A stretch of 64,000 bases of DNA. Origin: Cristatella mucedo (taxonomy: Eukaryota; Bryozoa; Phylactolaemata; Cristatellidae). The translations under genes and the position numbers were made by a program. Positions within the stretch are counted from its first letter, which is position 1. The number at the start of each line of letters is the position of its first letter. Shown here one piece after another: positions 1 through 21,089 of this stretch. The DNA lies in contig WPIO01000145.1 of NCBI GenBank assembly GCA_009760855.2, forward strand, positions 521,001 through 585,000, in the 5' to 3' direction. The notes under the pieces were generated by a model, which saw only the letters and a program-made list of their open reading frames with translations, had not been told where the DNA came from and made no database searches.

Positions 1-1795
1 CTAGTGATCTCGTCCTGAAGTTCATACCCCAATCAAAGAAGACAACAAGTCCTCTGGACCCTATTCCCACTGTCCTGCTCCTACGTTGCATTGATCTGCT
101 GCTGCTATGCATAACTAACATCATTAATATATCATTAGCCTCGGGTCATGTCCCAGCACCTTTAAAAAAAGCTCTAGTTAGGCCACTTCTTAAGAAAGCG
201 ACACTAGACCATGAGAACTTGAGCAACTACCGCCCAGTCTCCCTTCTACCATTCCTATCAAAGATACTGGAACAGGTCGTGGCGGGCCAGCTAAAATCAT
301 ATATTGAAACTTCAAACCTTGCTAGTAAGTTCCAGTCTTACTTTAGAGCTAATCACTCCAGAGAATCAGCATTGCTTAGGGTGTACAACGATCTACTTAG
401 GAATGCAGACATGGGTAGAGTGTCTCTGCTTGTTTTGCTCGATCTTTCGGCAGCTTTTGATACTATCGATCACGAAGTTCTTCCAGAGCGCTTCTCATCT
501 CGCCTGGGCATCACTGGCACTGCTCTGCAATGATTCAGGTCCTATCTCAGTGGGAGACTCCAGAGTATTGACGTGAATGGACAAAGATCATCCGAGGTAC
601 CTCTGAAATATGAGGTACCTCAGGGCTCCGTGCTAGGTCCGGTTCTTTTCATGGTTTATACTCTCCCTCTTGCAGATGTGATTGCCAAGCATAATCTGGG
701 CTTTCACTTCTATGCGACTGAAACTCAGCTGTACCTTTGCTTTGTAATGTAATGTAATGTATCTCTGTCAGTAACTCCACAAAGTCATAAAGACCATGTG
801 GGCGTTACGCAGGAGAGTTTTGTATAGCGCACTCACAGCCTAAGCGGCTTTCGGTACGCACTCGGTAGCCAACAGACTTCGTCTCACGCAACAAAGAGAA
901 AGTGGGAAGCATAGCAGAGTTAGGAGAGCAGTTGAGGTAGTGAGTAGCATAGAAGTAGCAGTTCAGGACCGCTGAAAAAGATGTGCCATAGTCGGCAGTT
1001 GGAGAGTAGATGTCGTTGCGTAAGAATTGTGGAAGCGAGTTCCACAGTCTAGGACCTGCAGAGCTAAAGCTTCTGTCGCCAACTGTCTCTAAGCGGAGGA
1101 ATGGGACAGCTAATTTATTGTCCACACAGGACCTGAGGGCGCGAACAGGCTGAAACTGATGTAGCAGTTCAGCTAGGCTTTGATCCCTCCCAGCCTTCGA
1201 GCCCCTCGAGTTCTCTCAACTCAGTTACTGCATGTATTGATGACATCCGCACATGGATGACAGCAAATTTTCTAAAACTATACGATGATAAAACTAACTT
1301 ACTAGTTATGGGCAAACCCGTTTTGATTCAGAAATTGGAAAGGTTGACGCTCAAAATCGGCTCTGCCAGCATATCTCCTGTCGAATCAGCTCGAAATCTA
1401 GGTGCCATATTCCAAAGCGACCTCTCGTTAGACGACCATATCAGCTCCACAGTCAAATCTGCCTATTTTCAGCTTCATAACATTGCTAAAATTCGGGCTT
1501 GTTTAGATAAAGATACCACGTCTAAGTTGGTCCATGCATTCGTGACATCTCGTCACGACTTCTGCAACTCACTGCTCGCTGGCCTACCGGCATGTTCGAT
1601 CAGGCGATTGCAGCTGGTGCAAAACTCTGCAGCTAGGCTTGTCTGTCGTGAGCATCGCAGTTGCCACATTACTCCACTTCTCGCCGACCTGCACTGGCTA
1701 CCAGTCAAGCAACGGATTGACTTCAAGGTTTTGTCGCTAACTTTTAGGTCACTTCATTCTTTGGCTCCAGCCTATCTCTCAGATTTATTGCACAT
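1..1795 (+). mobile_element. LINE family 1 (L2/CR1-type), reverse transcriptase region, broken
   Basis: This is the middle and C-terminal part of a non-LTR retrotransposon polymerase. The frame at 219-533 carries the fingers/palm motifs NYRPVSLLP and LLDLSAAFDTIDH. The frame at 1257-1795 carries the typical C-terminal stretch ending HITPLLADLHWLP and LHSLAPAYLSDLL. The catalytic YADD box is replaced by YATE near 712, and stops and frameshifts split the frame, so the copy is dead. A second LINE interrupts it at 745-1176. Copies at 32690 and 45150 are close relatives. The element starts outside the window. Assignment to the L2/CR1 group rests on these motifs only. Confidence 0.88.
745..1176 (-). 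mobile_element. LINE family 2, 5'-truncated, inserted in LINE family 1
   Basis: Read on the minus strand, this encodes a LINE C-terminus (TVGDRSFSSAGPRLWNSLPQ) followed by a 3' UTR and a short tail, visible on plus as taatgtaatgtaatgt at 745. It is flanked by the direct repeat gctttg at 739-744 and 1177-1182, and the host LINE sequence continues across it. A near-identical copy lies on plus at about 42545-43060 and a diverged one on minus at about 6755-7090. Family 2 differs from family 1 in both C-terminal protein sequence and tail. Confidence 0.85.
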
Positions 1796-2407
1796 TGAGG
1801 GGAAATTCCAGAGGGAAGCGAGGATTCCAAAGGCAAGCGTTAAGTCTGGCCGATGGGGTTACAACAAGCCTGATGACCACTAAGTTAGAGAGATTCACAG
1901 TGACGCATGTGGGGGAGCGTGCTGAGCGGTTCGAGACAATGCTAGGAGTACCAAACGAGCGGGTACTCTGCTCGCAGTTCCCGCCCAACGAGCAGCGTCT
2001 GAGCTGGCGGTTCCGGCCACCGCGGCGGCTACGGGGTGCTTTTCTTTTGTTAATGCATAGTTCATGAATCTTAGCAACAACATTCATATCTAGGAATGCA
2101 TTTGATCTACGATGACGAAGCGATAGCAGCTGCTGATGATCATAACTAACAAGCAGGTTACTAGCCGCCGGCGTAGCTAAGGCAGCCGCCGGCGTGGGAG
2201 ACCCAGCAGCCCGAAGCGATAACTGTTTAGATATCAATAGGCACGTAATTTCTTACGCGCTACGGTCAAATAACAATCACAATAACTTGAAACAGGTCTT
2301 AGCTGTATCGTTTCCGTATACGATGTTCACAAGAACTTCGGTTTTCGGAAGATTTCTGCAACGAACACGAACGCACGTGAGAGCGCTTTATGTCGGTAGG
2401 CGAGAAT
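1796..2407. other. Unassigned region after the LINE
   Basis: Homology to the LINE stops near 1795. The region is fairly GC-rich and has open frames on both strands (for example minus 2237-1785), but I recognise no domain and no clear splice structure. Confidence 0.4.
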
Positions 2408-2650
2408 GGTTTATAATAATGATAATAATAATAATACATTTATATAGCACCCTCTGAGAACTGAATCTCTTTCTAGGCTCTTTAAGATGCTGTATAGAAA
2501 GCACTACCAAATGATTAGTGGTAACATCCACAAGCAGCAGGCAGAGTGTAAGCAGGCATATGCACACGAAGAACGAATAAAATGTCTTTAAACATTGGTG
2601 GTCTGCAGTGTTTTTGCAAGCTTGATTCGAGACAGAAACCCAAAAGCTGC
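2408..2650 (-). mobile_element. LINE family 1 3' end fragment
   Basis: The ATT-repeat tail appears on plus as a run of ataat at 2415-2442. It is followed by the family 3' signature, agagaactgaatctctttct, and then 3' UTR. The copy matches a subfamily also seen at 55605-55870. It is a 5'-truncated insertion without coding capacity. Confidence 0.75.
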
Positions 2651-2789
2651 TTTTCATCGATCGTTCCATCAATCGTTTCATCGATCGTCAATCGTTGGCT
2701 AAAGGCAAAGTACGAAGTACTGGCTTTTAATAATAGGTAGGTGGCCCCAGCAAATTCTGCGTTGCGCTGTTGCAAATGCCTCGTGTCAA

Positions 2790-3872
<1,083 letters not shown>

Positions 3873-3881
3873 GCTCCCTAG

Positions 3882-5379
3882 GAGCCAGCGCCGTCGATAT
3901 CCGGCAGTTCAAACTGTCGCCGGTCCTGCTCGAGGGTTGGCTAGCCGGCTTTGCTGGCTCGTTTGCAGGATAATGACATCCTTCGCAGGGCCAACGAGGC
4001 GCTTATCCGCGAGAACGAGAGACTCAAGACGGAGGCGACTTCGGCGAGCACTGCCGCCTGCTCTCCGAGCCGGTGAGCCGGCGGCCGGCTTCCTCACAGC
4101 CGGTCACCACGCATTGGCTGCCTCGGCTGCTCCAGCTGCAGACCTGGGGTGGGGGTGCAGTGCTGTCCCGGCTCAATGGGCAAGACAGCTACAAGCAGCA
4201 GCAGCGGAAGCGGCGCCTCTCTTTTGGTGCGCTTGTTCCAGGCCTTCGCGATTCACCGTGGCGGCGCTGGAGTCGCAGGTGGAGCGGCTTCGCCGCGAGG
4301 CGGCCGCCCTAGAGGAAGCGCTCGAGTTGAGCGAGAGTCGAGAGCAGCAGCTGCTGCAGGCGGCTGCACTGGCGGCCGCAGCGGCGGTCTCTTGCAGCTG
4401 CGCCTCGCGCAGCAGCAAGCGAGATGCAGCAGCTGCTGCTGCTGCTGCTGCTCCACCGGATGCACGATCGCCAGCACCTGTCGCATCGACTGCGGCCAGC
4501 GGCCTGGATCCTGTCATTGCTGCCACTGCCGTCTCGCCGGCGGCGGCGCCGCCAGCCGAGCTGTGTGGCGGGCCACCTTCGATTTTATTCACGCGCTCTG
4601 TCAAGAAGAAGCTCTTCTTCGGCGACTCTACCGGCTCTTCGGCAGGCCTGCTCGGAATCGAGTCGAGCCCGCCGTTGCTGCCGCCGCAGCACCCATCGCC
4701 GCTGCCCGGCAGCGCCGCTGCCACCGTTGTGCACCCGTCAAGGACGGGTCGGCTCGGCTGCCGACGCGGAGCTGCGGCGGCGGGCGGCGATGACGGCTCC
4801 CCGTCGCCTGCCAAGAAGCGCTCGAGTGCTGCTAGCGATGTGACGACCTTTTACGGCGGTGTGCCGGCCTGCACGGACGCTATGCGCTTGAGGGAGCGGG
4901 CCGTCGATGGCGACAGCGAGTTCAGCCTTGATCTTCCCAGCCCAGTTCTTCCATCCACGCCTCTCAAGCGCCTGTCTCTGGCGACGGATTCGTGCAGCAG
5001 CAGCCCGTGCAGTAGCAGCCCGAGACGGCCGCTACTCAGGTTGCTGCCAGCGGCGAGCTCCTCCGGCGTTCGGCTGCCGAGGCCGGCACTCACCGGCGGC
5101 ACGGCCGAGGCGGAGCTTTCTTGCAGCTTGACGCGGCTGCTGCCCGATGGCAAGGCTCCGTCGGGCGTGACAGCACTGTCGTGTGATCGTGACGTGATAG
5201 CAGCTGACAGTATCGTCAGCTCGGATGCGGCTGCTGCTGCTGCTGCGTCGGCCGAGCTCGAGCATTGGAACGTCTCTGCAACAGAGGAGATGATTGGCTG
5301 CATCATGCTGCTCAATGCTGCTGAGAGCAAGGTCCTTCGATCAGGCAGCGACCTCGGCAGCAGCAGTAGCCAGCTGTAG
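3882..5379 (+). CDS. Uncharacterised coiled-coil / leucine-zipper protein (3' exons)
   Basis: Three exons fit together in phase: 3882-3935, 3969-4072 and 4242-5379 (stop TAG). The two later splice pairs use good GT-AG sites (CG|gtgagc and cttgttccag|G). The second exon encodes a heptad leucine pattern (ILRRANEALIRENERLK, leucines seven apart). The third opens with a second coil (ALESQVERLRREAAALEEAL), then low-complexity Ala/Ser/Pro sequence with SP and TP sites, and VKKKLFFGD, which fits the cyclin-docking pattern K/R-x-L-F. The pairing suggests a nuclear or cell-cycle protein, but I found no bZIP basic region and cannot name it. Upstream exons were not found. The first exon's frame is chosen only because its phase fits (EPAPS...). 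Coding is likely; identity is unknown. Confidence 0.6.
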
Positions 5380-5700
5380 CACGATCCATCTCGGCAGCAG
5401 CAGTTGCTGTGGGTCAACTGTCCGAGCCTGGTGAGCTATAGTGGCATGCAGAACAGATCAGGGCAAGGCAGTGATGGCCAGATGTCAGTTTCGGCGGTCG
5501 TTCTTGGTCTTGCAGACCTAACCTGGTGCCACGGTGTGCATTAACAGTAGCACTTTGCAATCCTGTATGCCATCATTATTTTTCAGACTTCTCTGCCAGC
5601 ATGCGCAGCTTGGTAGACGCCTGGCGGGGTAAACCAATAGTTCATGGCAGGCTAGCCGTGTAATCCAGCTACAGTTGCCCCTTTGCGTTAACGTTGGCGC
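5380..5700. other. Presumed 3' UTR of the coiled-coil gene
   Basis: Sequence directly after the stop codon. No further gene is visible, and I did not find a canonical AATAAA before the SINE that follows. Confidence 0.4.
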
Positions 5701-5860
5701 TGTGCTGGTTTGGCCCAGTGGTTAAGATGCTCGCCTCGAACCACGGTCAAGGTGAATGTATTTTATGACCAAGGTCGTTGGCTGGAGCCCTGTTGCATAT
5801 CTGAAGCCCTTGAATAGAGATTAGGTTATCACAGGGCGTTATACAAATGAATTACCGTAT
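5701..5860 (+). mobile_element. SINE family 1 (tRNA-derived)
   Basis: It starts with a box-A-like tRNA head (tggtttggcccagtggttaa), passes a degraded box B, and ends with the tail cttgaatagagattaggtta and gggcgttatacaaatgaatta. The tail matches the LINE family 1 3' end. Other copies lie at 33657-33776 and about 47353-47490. Confidence 0.78.
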
Positions 5861-6754
5861 TGTACCGTGTATAAGCCCCCAGCCAATTTTTTGGAAAAAA
5901 AATATTTTTATTTAATAACTAAATGAATTGATTCAAATCAATACTCAAAATAATTACGAATGTCGCTATCACTATACTCTGCATCAGGAATGGTGACGAT
6001 ACCCTCTCCATCTTCTTCGTTCATATCACAGGCTTGAAATTTGGTGGAAAATACGTTATTATCATTGTCGTCACTCTCTTTATGGACTAAGTCATATCAT
6101 CGGCTCCGTCCATTGCATTTGAAATGCCTCTTTTCTTGAAACTTCTTGATAAACAAGCCTACCGAACACATTATAGCGACTAGTCAATATTTGTTGGCTG
6201 GCATTCAAAGCAGGTACGTTGTTTATCGCAATGTTAAAGCGAAAAAGGAACCTCCATTTATAGGCCTTCTCTTCATAATCTGATCCCAAATTTTTTAGAA
6301 AAGTGGCCTTAAACACATGCGGTATATGTATTTATAATCGGGGGGGGGGGGAGGGTACTTGCTCATGTCTAACCGTGGCTTGAGCCGAGAGAGCTTCAGC
6401 CCAGATATTCCTTCTTCCACACCGTGTAGCCATGGCCGTCAAACGTCGCACTCATGCTTGGGGGCATAGTCAATGGCTACGGCTCGGAATCATTACGATA
6501 TGCTAATGATGACGCGTGGCAATGGTATTTGCATGTGTGTGCTCTTTTCTGCTGCACTCCTGGGTCTAACCAGTCTAGGGCGGTAGTCATTGCTGGATTG
6601 GAGTCAGGCGTCATGATGGCCATGGTCTGACCTTCCATTAGCAGTCCGGCTCTTTATCCTGTAAACACACTGGGCTTACACCGGCAGGTAAACCTTGAAG
6701 CTGCCAGTCGGTCTGGCGAGGTAATAGCGGCTGGCCTGTCGAGGGTTTGGGACC
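5861..6754. other. Intergenic, no recognised gene
   Basis: AT-rich sequence with a poly-G run near 6340-6350. Only short open frames are present, none with a recognisable domain. Confidence 0.45.
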
Positions 6755-7095
6755 TAGAATGTAATCGAATTTAATGTATTTCATCTTTAATTCCACAAAG
6801 AATAGTCGGGGCCCACACGGGAGAGTTTTCTGTAGCAGCTCACTCAAAGCCTATGCGGCTTTCGTTCGTCGTGCGGTAGCTAACAGACTTCACCCCACAC
6901 AACAAAGAGGAAGTGAGAAGCATAGCCGAGTCAGGATGGCAGTTAAGGTAGTGAGTAGCATGGAAGTAGCAGCCGAGGACCGCTTGAAAGGATGTGCCAC
7001 AGTGGGCAGGAAAAGAGTAGATGTTGCTTACAAATTTCGGAAGTGACTTCCGAAGTCTATTTTGGGTTGAGGGATCCCACACAGGGAAATGTATT
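6755..7095 (-). mobile_element. LINE family 2 3' fragment, diverged
   Basis: The minus frame around 7095-6840 repeats the family 2 C-terminus in diverged form (CGTSFQAVLGCYFHATHYLN). It matches 745-1176 and 42545-43060. It is truncated and not coding. Confidence 0.7.
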
Positions 7096-7779
7096 GCCTG
7101 CCACTTCCTCCTTGGATGAATGACGCGATCGATTATTTGCATCCGAGATATACAATTTCCTTGTTAGTTGGTTCGTTCATTTACCAACGCTTAAATGCCT
7201 GGGGGAGTTCGTTCTTATGCATTAGAAGTGGGCTTGCGAACTGGTGCATTTGGACATGCTGTGCCTGTTGGCTTTAACATAGCGAGACAATCTACCTTAA
7301 CTGCTTGTAAAGCATCAATTGAGCTCCCCGGGCTCATTCGTGCATTCATTAATTATCTGGCTATTTTATGTCAGTACTCAAAATCCAAGAATCCAGCCGG
7401 CCACTTGAAGTTTTCTCATCCAGTAAGATATCCAAAAAACTGCAGCTTCATCCAAGCCTCCCAGGTTGCATGCCCAGAAGCAGCAGTGTACAGCGTTCGG
7501 AAAGCGGATCAAGTGGGCCGCAAGCATCCACAACCTTTACGTGAAGCGAAAAGTGCTGGGCACAAAAACCCACGACCCACTGGCGCTTAATGTGATAGAC
7601 GGGGAAGCTATATCTATATCACTGCCAACTGCTGCAGGCCCTGTGAGCCTCAAGACGGTTCTAAGCTTTCACTTGCTATGCCAGGTAAAAGTAAGGAGAT
7701 TGCCACTAATCTGTCGCACTCTCTGTAAAGGGTGACAGGAGGAATAGGGCAACCTATGGAGCTAAGTGTGATGGGTGCT
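7096..7779. other. Unassigned region
   Basis: Holds overlapping open frames on plus (7195-7590 and 7466-7735). One reads RIKWAASIHNLYVKRKVLG and looks somewhat protein-like, but I recognise no family and no clean splice sites. Confidence 0.3.
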
Positions 7780-7915
7780 GTGAGCTTCACGGTGAGGTTA
7801 GCCAGCCAGCAACACGCTTCATCACGACCCAGGTCGTGTGTTCGAGACCGGCACCAGGCAATCCTTTATTGCCTGTTGATAGCCACCAAGGTCTTCTGCT
7901 GCTACGCACAAAAAG
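7780..7915 (+). mobile_element. SINE family 2 (tRNA-derived), diverged
   Basis: A box-B-like core (ggtcgtgtgttcgagaccgg) is followed by a tail ending aaggtcttctgctgctacgc. The same tail occurs at 20815-20835 and, reversed, at about 35140 and 57210. Confidence 0.55.
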
Positions 7916-8510
7916 ACTGTTGAATCAGCTATCTGTTACTTTACTTGACGCTCCTTTACTTGACATTCCACTATCTCCTTACCTTCCTTTCCGTGTGAAG
8001 CATAGATGTGATGTGTGATGCATAGATCGCGCCACTGCACCTACGACGATCTAAACGATCGCATGGAAATGCGAAACGCCAAGCCGGTACCTTATGACAG
8101 CAGCAAGAGTGCCAAGCGTGTGTGGGCTTCCCAAAAATGTTAATAACAGTATAGGTAAGGATATACAACTCTTGACTGGTCATGTAGCAAACACGAATCC
8201 TTACACGCTGATAACAGTAAGATAAATATTTCTGCCCCCTCCTCCAGAGCTTGCTTTGATGCCTCAGCCACGACTGCTGACATCGAGGAGAGGCCGAGGT
8301 ATCTACACGGTTACAGATCACATAACAGCTCAGAGTGGTGTGCCCGAGCGTGCTGTTTCGGGCAGCGAGCACTCGGGCCGGCGGTGTCTTGGACACGCGC
8401 GAGCATCGCCATGTCCACGGGCTGCCGGCACTCGCATCGGCAAACGCTTGAAAGGCAGAGCATTTAGCTCTTGCTTCAGTGCAGCAACGGCTTCGAGGCC
8501 GTGCGCTATG

Positions 8511-11380
8511 CTAAAAATTCGAAAAAGTCATAGCCCTGTCGTCGTCGGTGTACACTGGCGTGAGGGTCGGCATCGAGCACTCATCGACGGCCGAAGACAG
8601 CCCAACGGCCGGCAGCGGCAGCTCACTGGACGCGGCTGAGGTGCCGCCGGCAGAGGCTGGCGACGCCGACCGCAGCGCCACCGGGGAAGAGCTGCAGCTG
8701 CAGCCGGCGTACCGCTGCTCCAGCCGCTGCAGCGGCGACGAGCCACACGAGCGATCAGCGGCAACGACGGCAACGTCGAGCTCGGGAGCAGTAAGGGCGA
8801 CCGCCTGCTGCTGCTGCTGCTCCTGCTCCTCCTCCAGCTGCTCCAGCGGTGGCTGCTGCCTTAGCCACTCAGCCGTCGGGCCGTCGTCGTCGACGACGAC
8901 GTCGCGCTGGGCGGCAAGCTCGGCGGCAGGCGACGCTGCAGCAGGCGAGTCGCCGATCCTGTTTGGGACGGCTTCACTTGAGCCATCGCAGGTCAGCTTG
9001 TGCTGCTGCTGCTGACAGTAGGCTAGCGGCAAGCTAAGCGGCAACGATAGGGTCAAGTTCTTGCGATTGCGCGACCTCGAAATGTCGACGACAGCCGAAG
9101 AGGAAGCGCAGGCGGCCAGTGGGCTCATAGCCGTCTGTTGCTGCTGCTGCTGCTGCTGCGGCGAGGTCACGAGGTCGCCGCACCAATCTGCCTGAGCAGC
9201 AGCTGCCACCGAAGCACCGCCAGTCGGGCTGGAATGGCAATCGTCCGACAAGGCAGCCGCCACCGCCGACCCGGCAACGGGGCGTTCGTCAGCAGCCGCA
9301 CACTCGGCGGCTAGCGAGGTCACGTGCAATCCCTCTGCGCTGCAACCGTCGAGCAGCTGACGACTGAGTCGCCGCAGCGGCACTGTGGGCTGCGCCACGT
9401 GGGCCGCATGAGCAGAGGCCAAGGTCAGCGAGGCGCTGGCCGCAGCCTCTGGTCCGGCGAGCAGCGCTGGCAGCTGCTCACCGGACGGGGGCGGAGAGCG
9501 AGCACTGCCGCTCGACCAGCCGTTGCCGTCCGATTTCTGCCCGTCGGCTGCCTCAGTCGTGGCGGGACTCGGTTCAGCCACAACTGCGGCTGTCACTGAT
9601 GCGCCGGCGGCACTACCCCTGCAACCGTCCGGGGCTGCCGCATCGCTCCTGATGCCCTCGACGGCTGCAGATCGGTCGTCGTCGGCGACTGCGCCACTCC
9701 TCTTGCAGCCTGCGTGGTCGGCGCCGCCATCGGGCAGCTCAGGTGTCACCCACCAGCGCGCGCGACCGTCGACCGTCGCCTCTGCCGCACGTCGTGGCTC
9801 ATCGATGGGCCGCCGCCGCCACTGCTCTTCGACCGATGCGTCGCTGCTGCTCCCCGCTGGTGGCGGCAGTGGCGCCTCCGAAGCCGGCCGTGCGTCCGGC
9901 GACGGCCTTGGCAGCAGCACGACCTCCGTCCTGATGCCGAGCAGGCGCCGCAGGCTGCGCGTGTAGGGCAAGATCTCGACCGGATCCACGAGGTCGTCGC
10001 GCTGAGCAAGCTCGGCGTTTGCGCTGCAGCAGCCGCAGTCGCTCGCGAGCGCCCTCAGGGCCGCGACCGACATGGCGCCGGGCGCAGAGCCGCAGGCAGG
10101 CACCAATCGCTCGCGGTTGATGAGGCTTCGGCTGTTGTGCACGACGTCTTGCAGCAGGACGAACTCGAACGAGACCCTGCAAGGCAGCGCTCGAGGTCGA
10201 AAGGAGCATCGCAGGTTGCAGCAGTGACAGCGAGCGCTCGCGGCTCGACAACGAGCAAGACTCCTCACAACCCGACCAGACCGCGCACCGGCAGAATTAG
10301 CACCCGTCGCGTGACGCGAACGAGTGCGCGGTGCCCGGAGAAGAGGCCGAGGGAAGAAGCGCTCGCGAGATGCGAGCCTGGCGCCGCTTGCTTTGCTCAC
10401 TTGCGCCCGAGAAGACTCCTCGCATGGCACGCCTAGCACGCCGAGTTCGAGAACGCGAAGGCAGCGCGCCAGCCCCGACCTTGATGCCGGGGCATCACTC
10501 AGATACACATGTCAGGAGCTGGGGCTGCCCGGTCACTATGTTATATATGTTCGCTCCGAGGCAAACCAGCAAGCCGATACCAACAACTGCCGACACAGTG
10601 AGCAGGGAAGAATATATGCCGACACAGTAAGCAGGGAAGAATATATGCCGACACAGTGAGCCGGGAAGGACGTCGCGGCAGCGAAGAAACTCACCCGGCT
10701 GCCGCACCGGTTTGCCTGTAGACGGGCAGATAGAAGCTGCTGAACTCGAACACACACCTGTCGGCTGCCTCCGGCTCGCTGCCGCCGGCTAGCGACGATT
10801 TCGTCCACGCCGCAGCTCGACCGTCGTGCGGACTGGCCGGGCGATCACGTGACACGACGCCTCCCTTGCTGCAGCGCGAGCCGTGCTCACCGCGTCTTGC
10901 CGCTGGGGCGTCGTCTCTGCTGCCCGTGCGACGCGATGACAAGGATCGGTCTGCAGCTCGGCTGCCTCCAACGGCGCCATCGCAAGCGCTTTGCCCACCA
11001 GCGCCGCCGCCGCTGACGTCGCGAGGCGTTCGCTCTCTGGGCCGGAAAGATAGGCGCTTTCGCCGCCGAAGCAGTAGCTGCTGCCTATGCTGCTGCTTCA
11101 GGGCCCGCATCGAGCAAGCCGGCGCGGCTTCGTCGCCCGATCTCGGCTGCTCGTCGCTCGAGACGTCGACGACCGAGCTGCTGAGCTCGTCAACACCGGC
11201 GGTGGTGGCAAGCGTCGGAGGCTGCCGCGATCCGCAGCCCGACGCTGACGACGAGTTTGCTGTCGGCTCTTCCGGAGCTGCCGAGGCGCGACAGGAGGCG
11301 GCGACCGAGCTTCTCGGTCGTTTCCGGTCGTCTGCTGCAGCAGCAACAGCGCAGCGAGCAAAGATTAGCGAAGGCGGCAT
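8511..11380 (-). CDS. Uncharacterised Gln/Ala/Ser-rich protein, two exons
   Basis: Exons 11380-10695 and 10176-8511 (stop TAG at 8513-8511) join in phase through a good donor (GCCGG|gtgagt) and acceptor (ccttgcag|G), giving 783 residues. The join brings together the protein's least repetitive part, FEFSSFYLPVYRQTG, then FEFVLLQDVVHNSRSLINRE and VDPVEILPYTRSLRRLLG, probably a folded domain. The remainder is low complexity with poly-Gln tracts (about 9160-9130, 8845-8805). I do not recognise the family. The start is uncertain: the frame is open up to 11569, and an acceptor upstream of 11380 is possible, so the gene could be the 3' part of the next minus-strand gene. Coding is likely; function is unknown. 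Confidence 0.6.
10589..10672. repeat. 29-bp tandem repeat, about 3 copies
   Basis: The unit begins gccgacacagtgagcaggga and ends agaatatat. It is repeated about three times with single-base changes, inside the intron of the minus-strand gene at 8511-11380. Confidence 0.85.
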
Positions 11381-11887
11381 CCCGAACGGCCCAGGGACGG
11401 TGGCACGACGTCCCTCGTGTCGATGCCGCACCCACGCGGCTGCTAGGCAATCGGGTCTGGCGATGACTCGTCCCAGAAACACAGGAGCGCCTCTGCAATC
11501 GAGCCGCAGCAAGGGTGACAAGCCAAGTCGGCGGCTGCTCGAAGGCTTTGAGTCAAGAGTGCTTGCCATCCACTATGATTGGCTGCTTTGGACATGGTCA
11601 CGGTAGACGTCCCTTCAAGAGTACAACTTCTTTTGAGGAATTTGTGGCTATTTATGGCCCTTCTCACCAAGCAGATACCACTAACGACATCCCAGTACTG
11701 CAGGTGGCCCTTTGGGCATGACATGAAGTTTAGTGGGAAAGGCAGGCGGTCACATGGGCAGGACAAATGGTCGAGCTCAGTGCTCATCGATTCAGAATGC
11801 AACCTCGAGTTCACACGAGACAACAGCAAAGTGTGCAATAACAAGCAAGCAAGACGACAAATAAAAGTACAAGCAAAGGCAAAAGAT

Positions 11888-20155
<8,268 letters not shown>

Positions 20156-20694
20156 CTGAAGCGAATGCAAAGAAGCCGGCTTGCACCACGCATGCGCGGC
20201 ATGAAGGCAAGGGCGGTTGTCGTGCCAGGGCAGCCTTTGCACTCCCTTCGACAAGGCGGCTCGTCGCAAATGCAAAAAGGTGACACAATGAGCGTCTCGG
20301 GTTGTCGGTACCGCAGAGCGGCCAGCTGCGCTCAAAAGGCCTTCGGCCAAACTCAATGGACGCCGGACATGCGGCCTGCGCAGCCGACGCACGACGACCT
20401 ACACCGAAGCGGAAGGAACACGGCGCGCCGTCCGCGGCAGCTTTTTCTGACGTAGCAGAGAAAACTAAGACACTGGCCTAGCCTGGTCAGTCGACGTTCA
20501 GAACCCACCCGCCCGGGAATCCGGGAGCAAGCGCCACCTGAAAACCATGCACGGGGAGAGCGCTTTCAGAGACGACGCCGACGACGAAGAGACGGCGGCC
20601 GCATGCCACCAGCAGCCACACCCAATGGCCACAGGCAGAAAGCGAGTTCACAACTGCAGGCTCGTTTGGAATCCGCCGGTTTCCCCCTGAGTCG
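20156..20694. other. Region upstream of the PLDLS exon
   Basis: The minus frame stays open to 20286, but a good acceptor at 20156 suggests this is intron or 5' UTR. GC-rich; no domain seen. Confidence 0.4.
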
Positions 20695-20840
20695 TAGGCC
20701 AGGGTTAATGTGCTTGCCCTCCACGACCCAGGTCGCGTTCGAGTCGTGCAGTGGATTGCAGTGCCTGTAGATCTTTTAATGCCGGCTGCAAGTGGCGGCG
20801 GTGATAGCCTGAAAGGCTTTTCTGCTGCTACGAGCAGCTC
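20695..20840 (+). mobile_element. SINE family 2 (tRNA-derived)
   Basis: It has a box-A-like ggccagggttaatgtgcttg, a box-B-like ggtcgcgttcgagtcgtgca, and the family tail ending ggcttttctgctgctacgag. The family also occurs at 7780-7915, and reversed at 35130-35345 and 57195-57355. Confidence 0.65.
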
Positions 20841-20844
20841 ACTG

Positions 20845-21010
20845 CTTGTGGATTTGTTTGGCTGAGTAGTTCCATCACGGAAGACACCACTGTGCCATCT
20901 TGCCACTTGGCAGAAGTGCGCCATCTTGCCACTTGGCAGAAGTGCGCCATCTTGCCACATGCCACAAGTGTGCCATTTTGCGGCACGAGGACTTTCTCGA
21001 TTCAATAAGT
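20845..21010 (+). repeat. Dispersed repeat with an internal 26-bp unit (3 units)
   Basis: The head agtagttccatcacggaaga is followed by three tandem copies of the 26-bp unit gccatcttgccacttggcag plus aagtgc, then ccattttgcggcacgaggac. It matches the reverse complement of 14518-14650, which has two units. Confidence 0.8.
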
Positions 21011-21089
21011 AGATACAAGTGAGGCTGTATAATCAGCCTTGACCCTCTGCCCATGACAAAACCGTTCTACTCAAGCCAGCAAGCAGAAC

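Noticed and set aside
1785-2237. 150-codon minus frame next to the LINE
   Set aside because: Low-information Arg/Ser-rich sequence overlapping other frames; no motif.
4320-4420. XBP1/HAC1-like unconventional splice loops in the coiled-coil gene
   Set aside because: CAG/CTG-rich sequence resembles the loop consensus by chance, and no basic region or other XBP1 feature is present.
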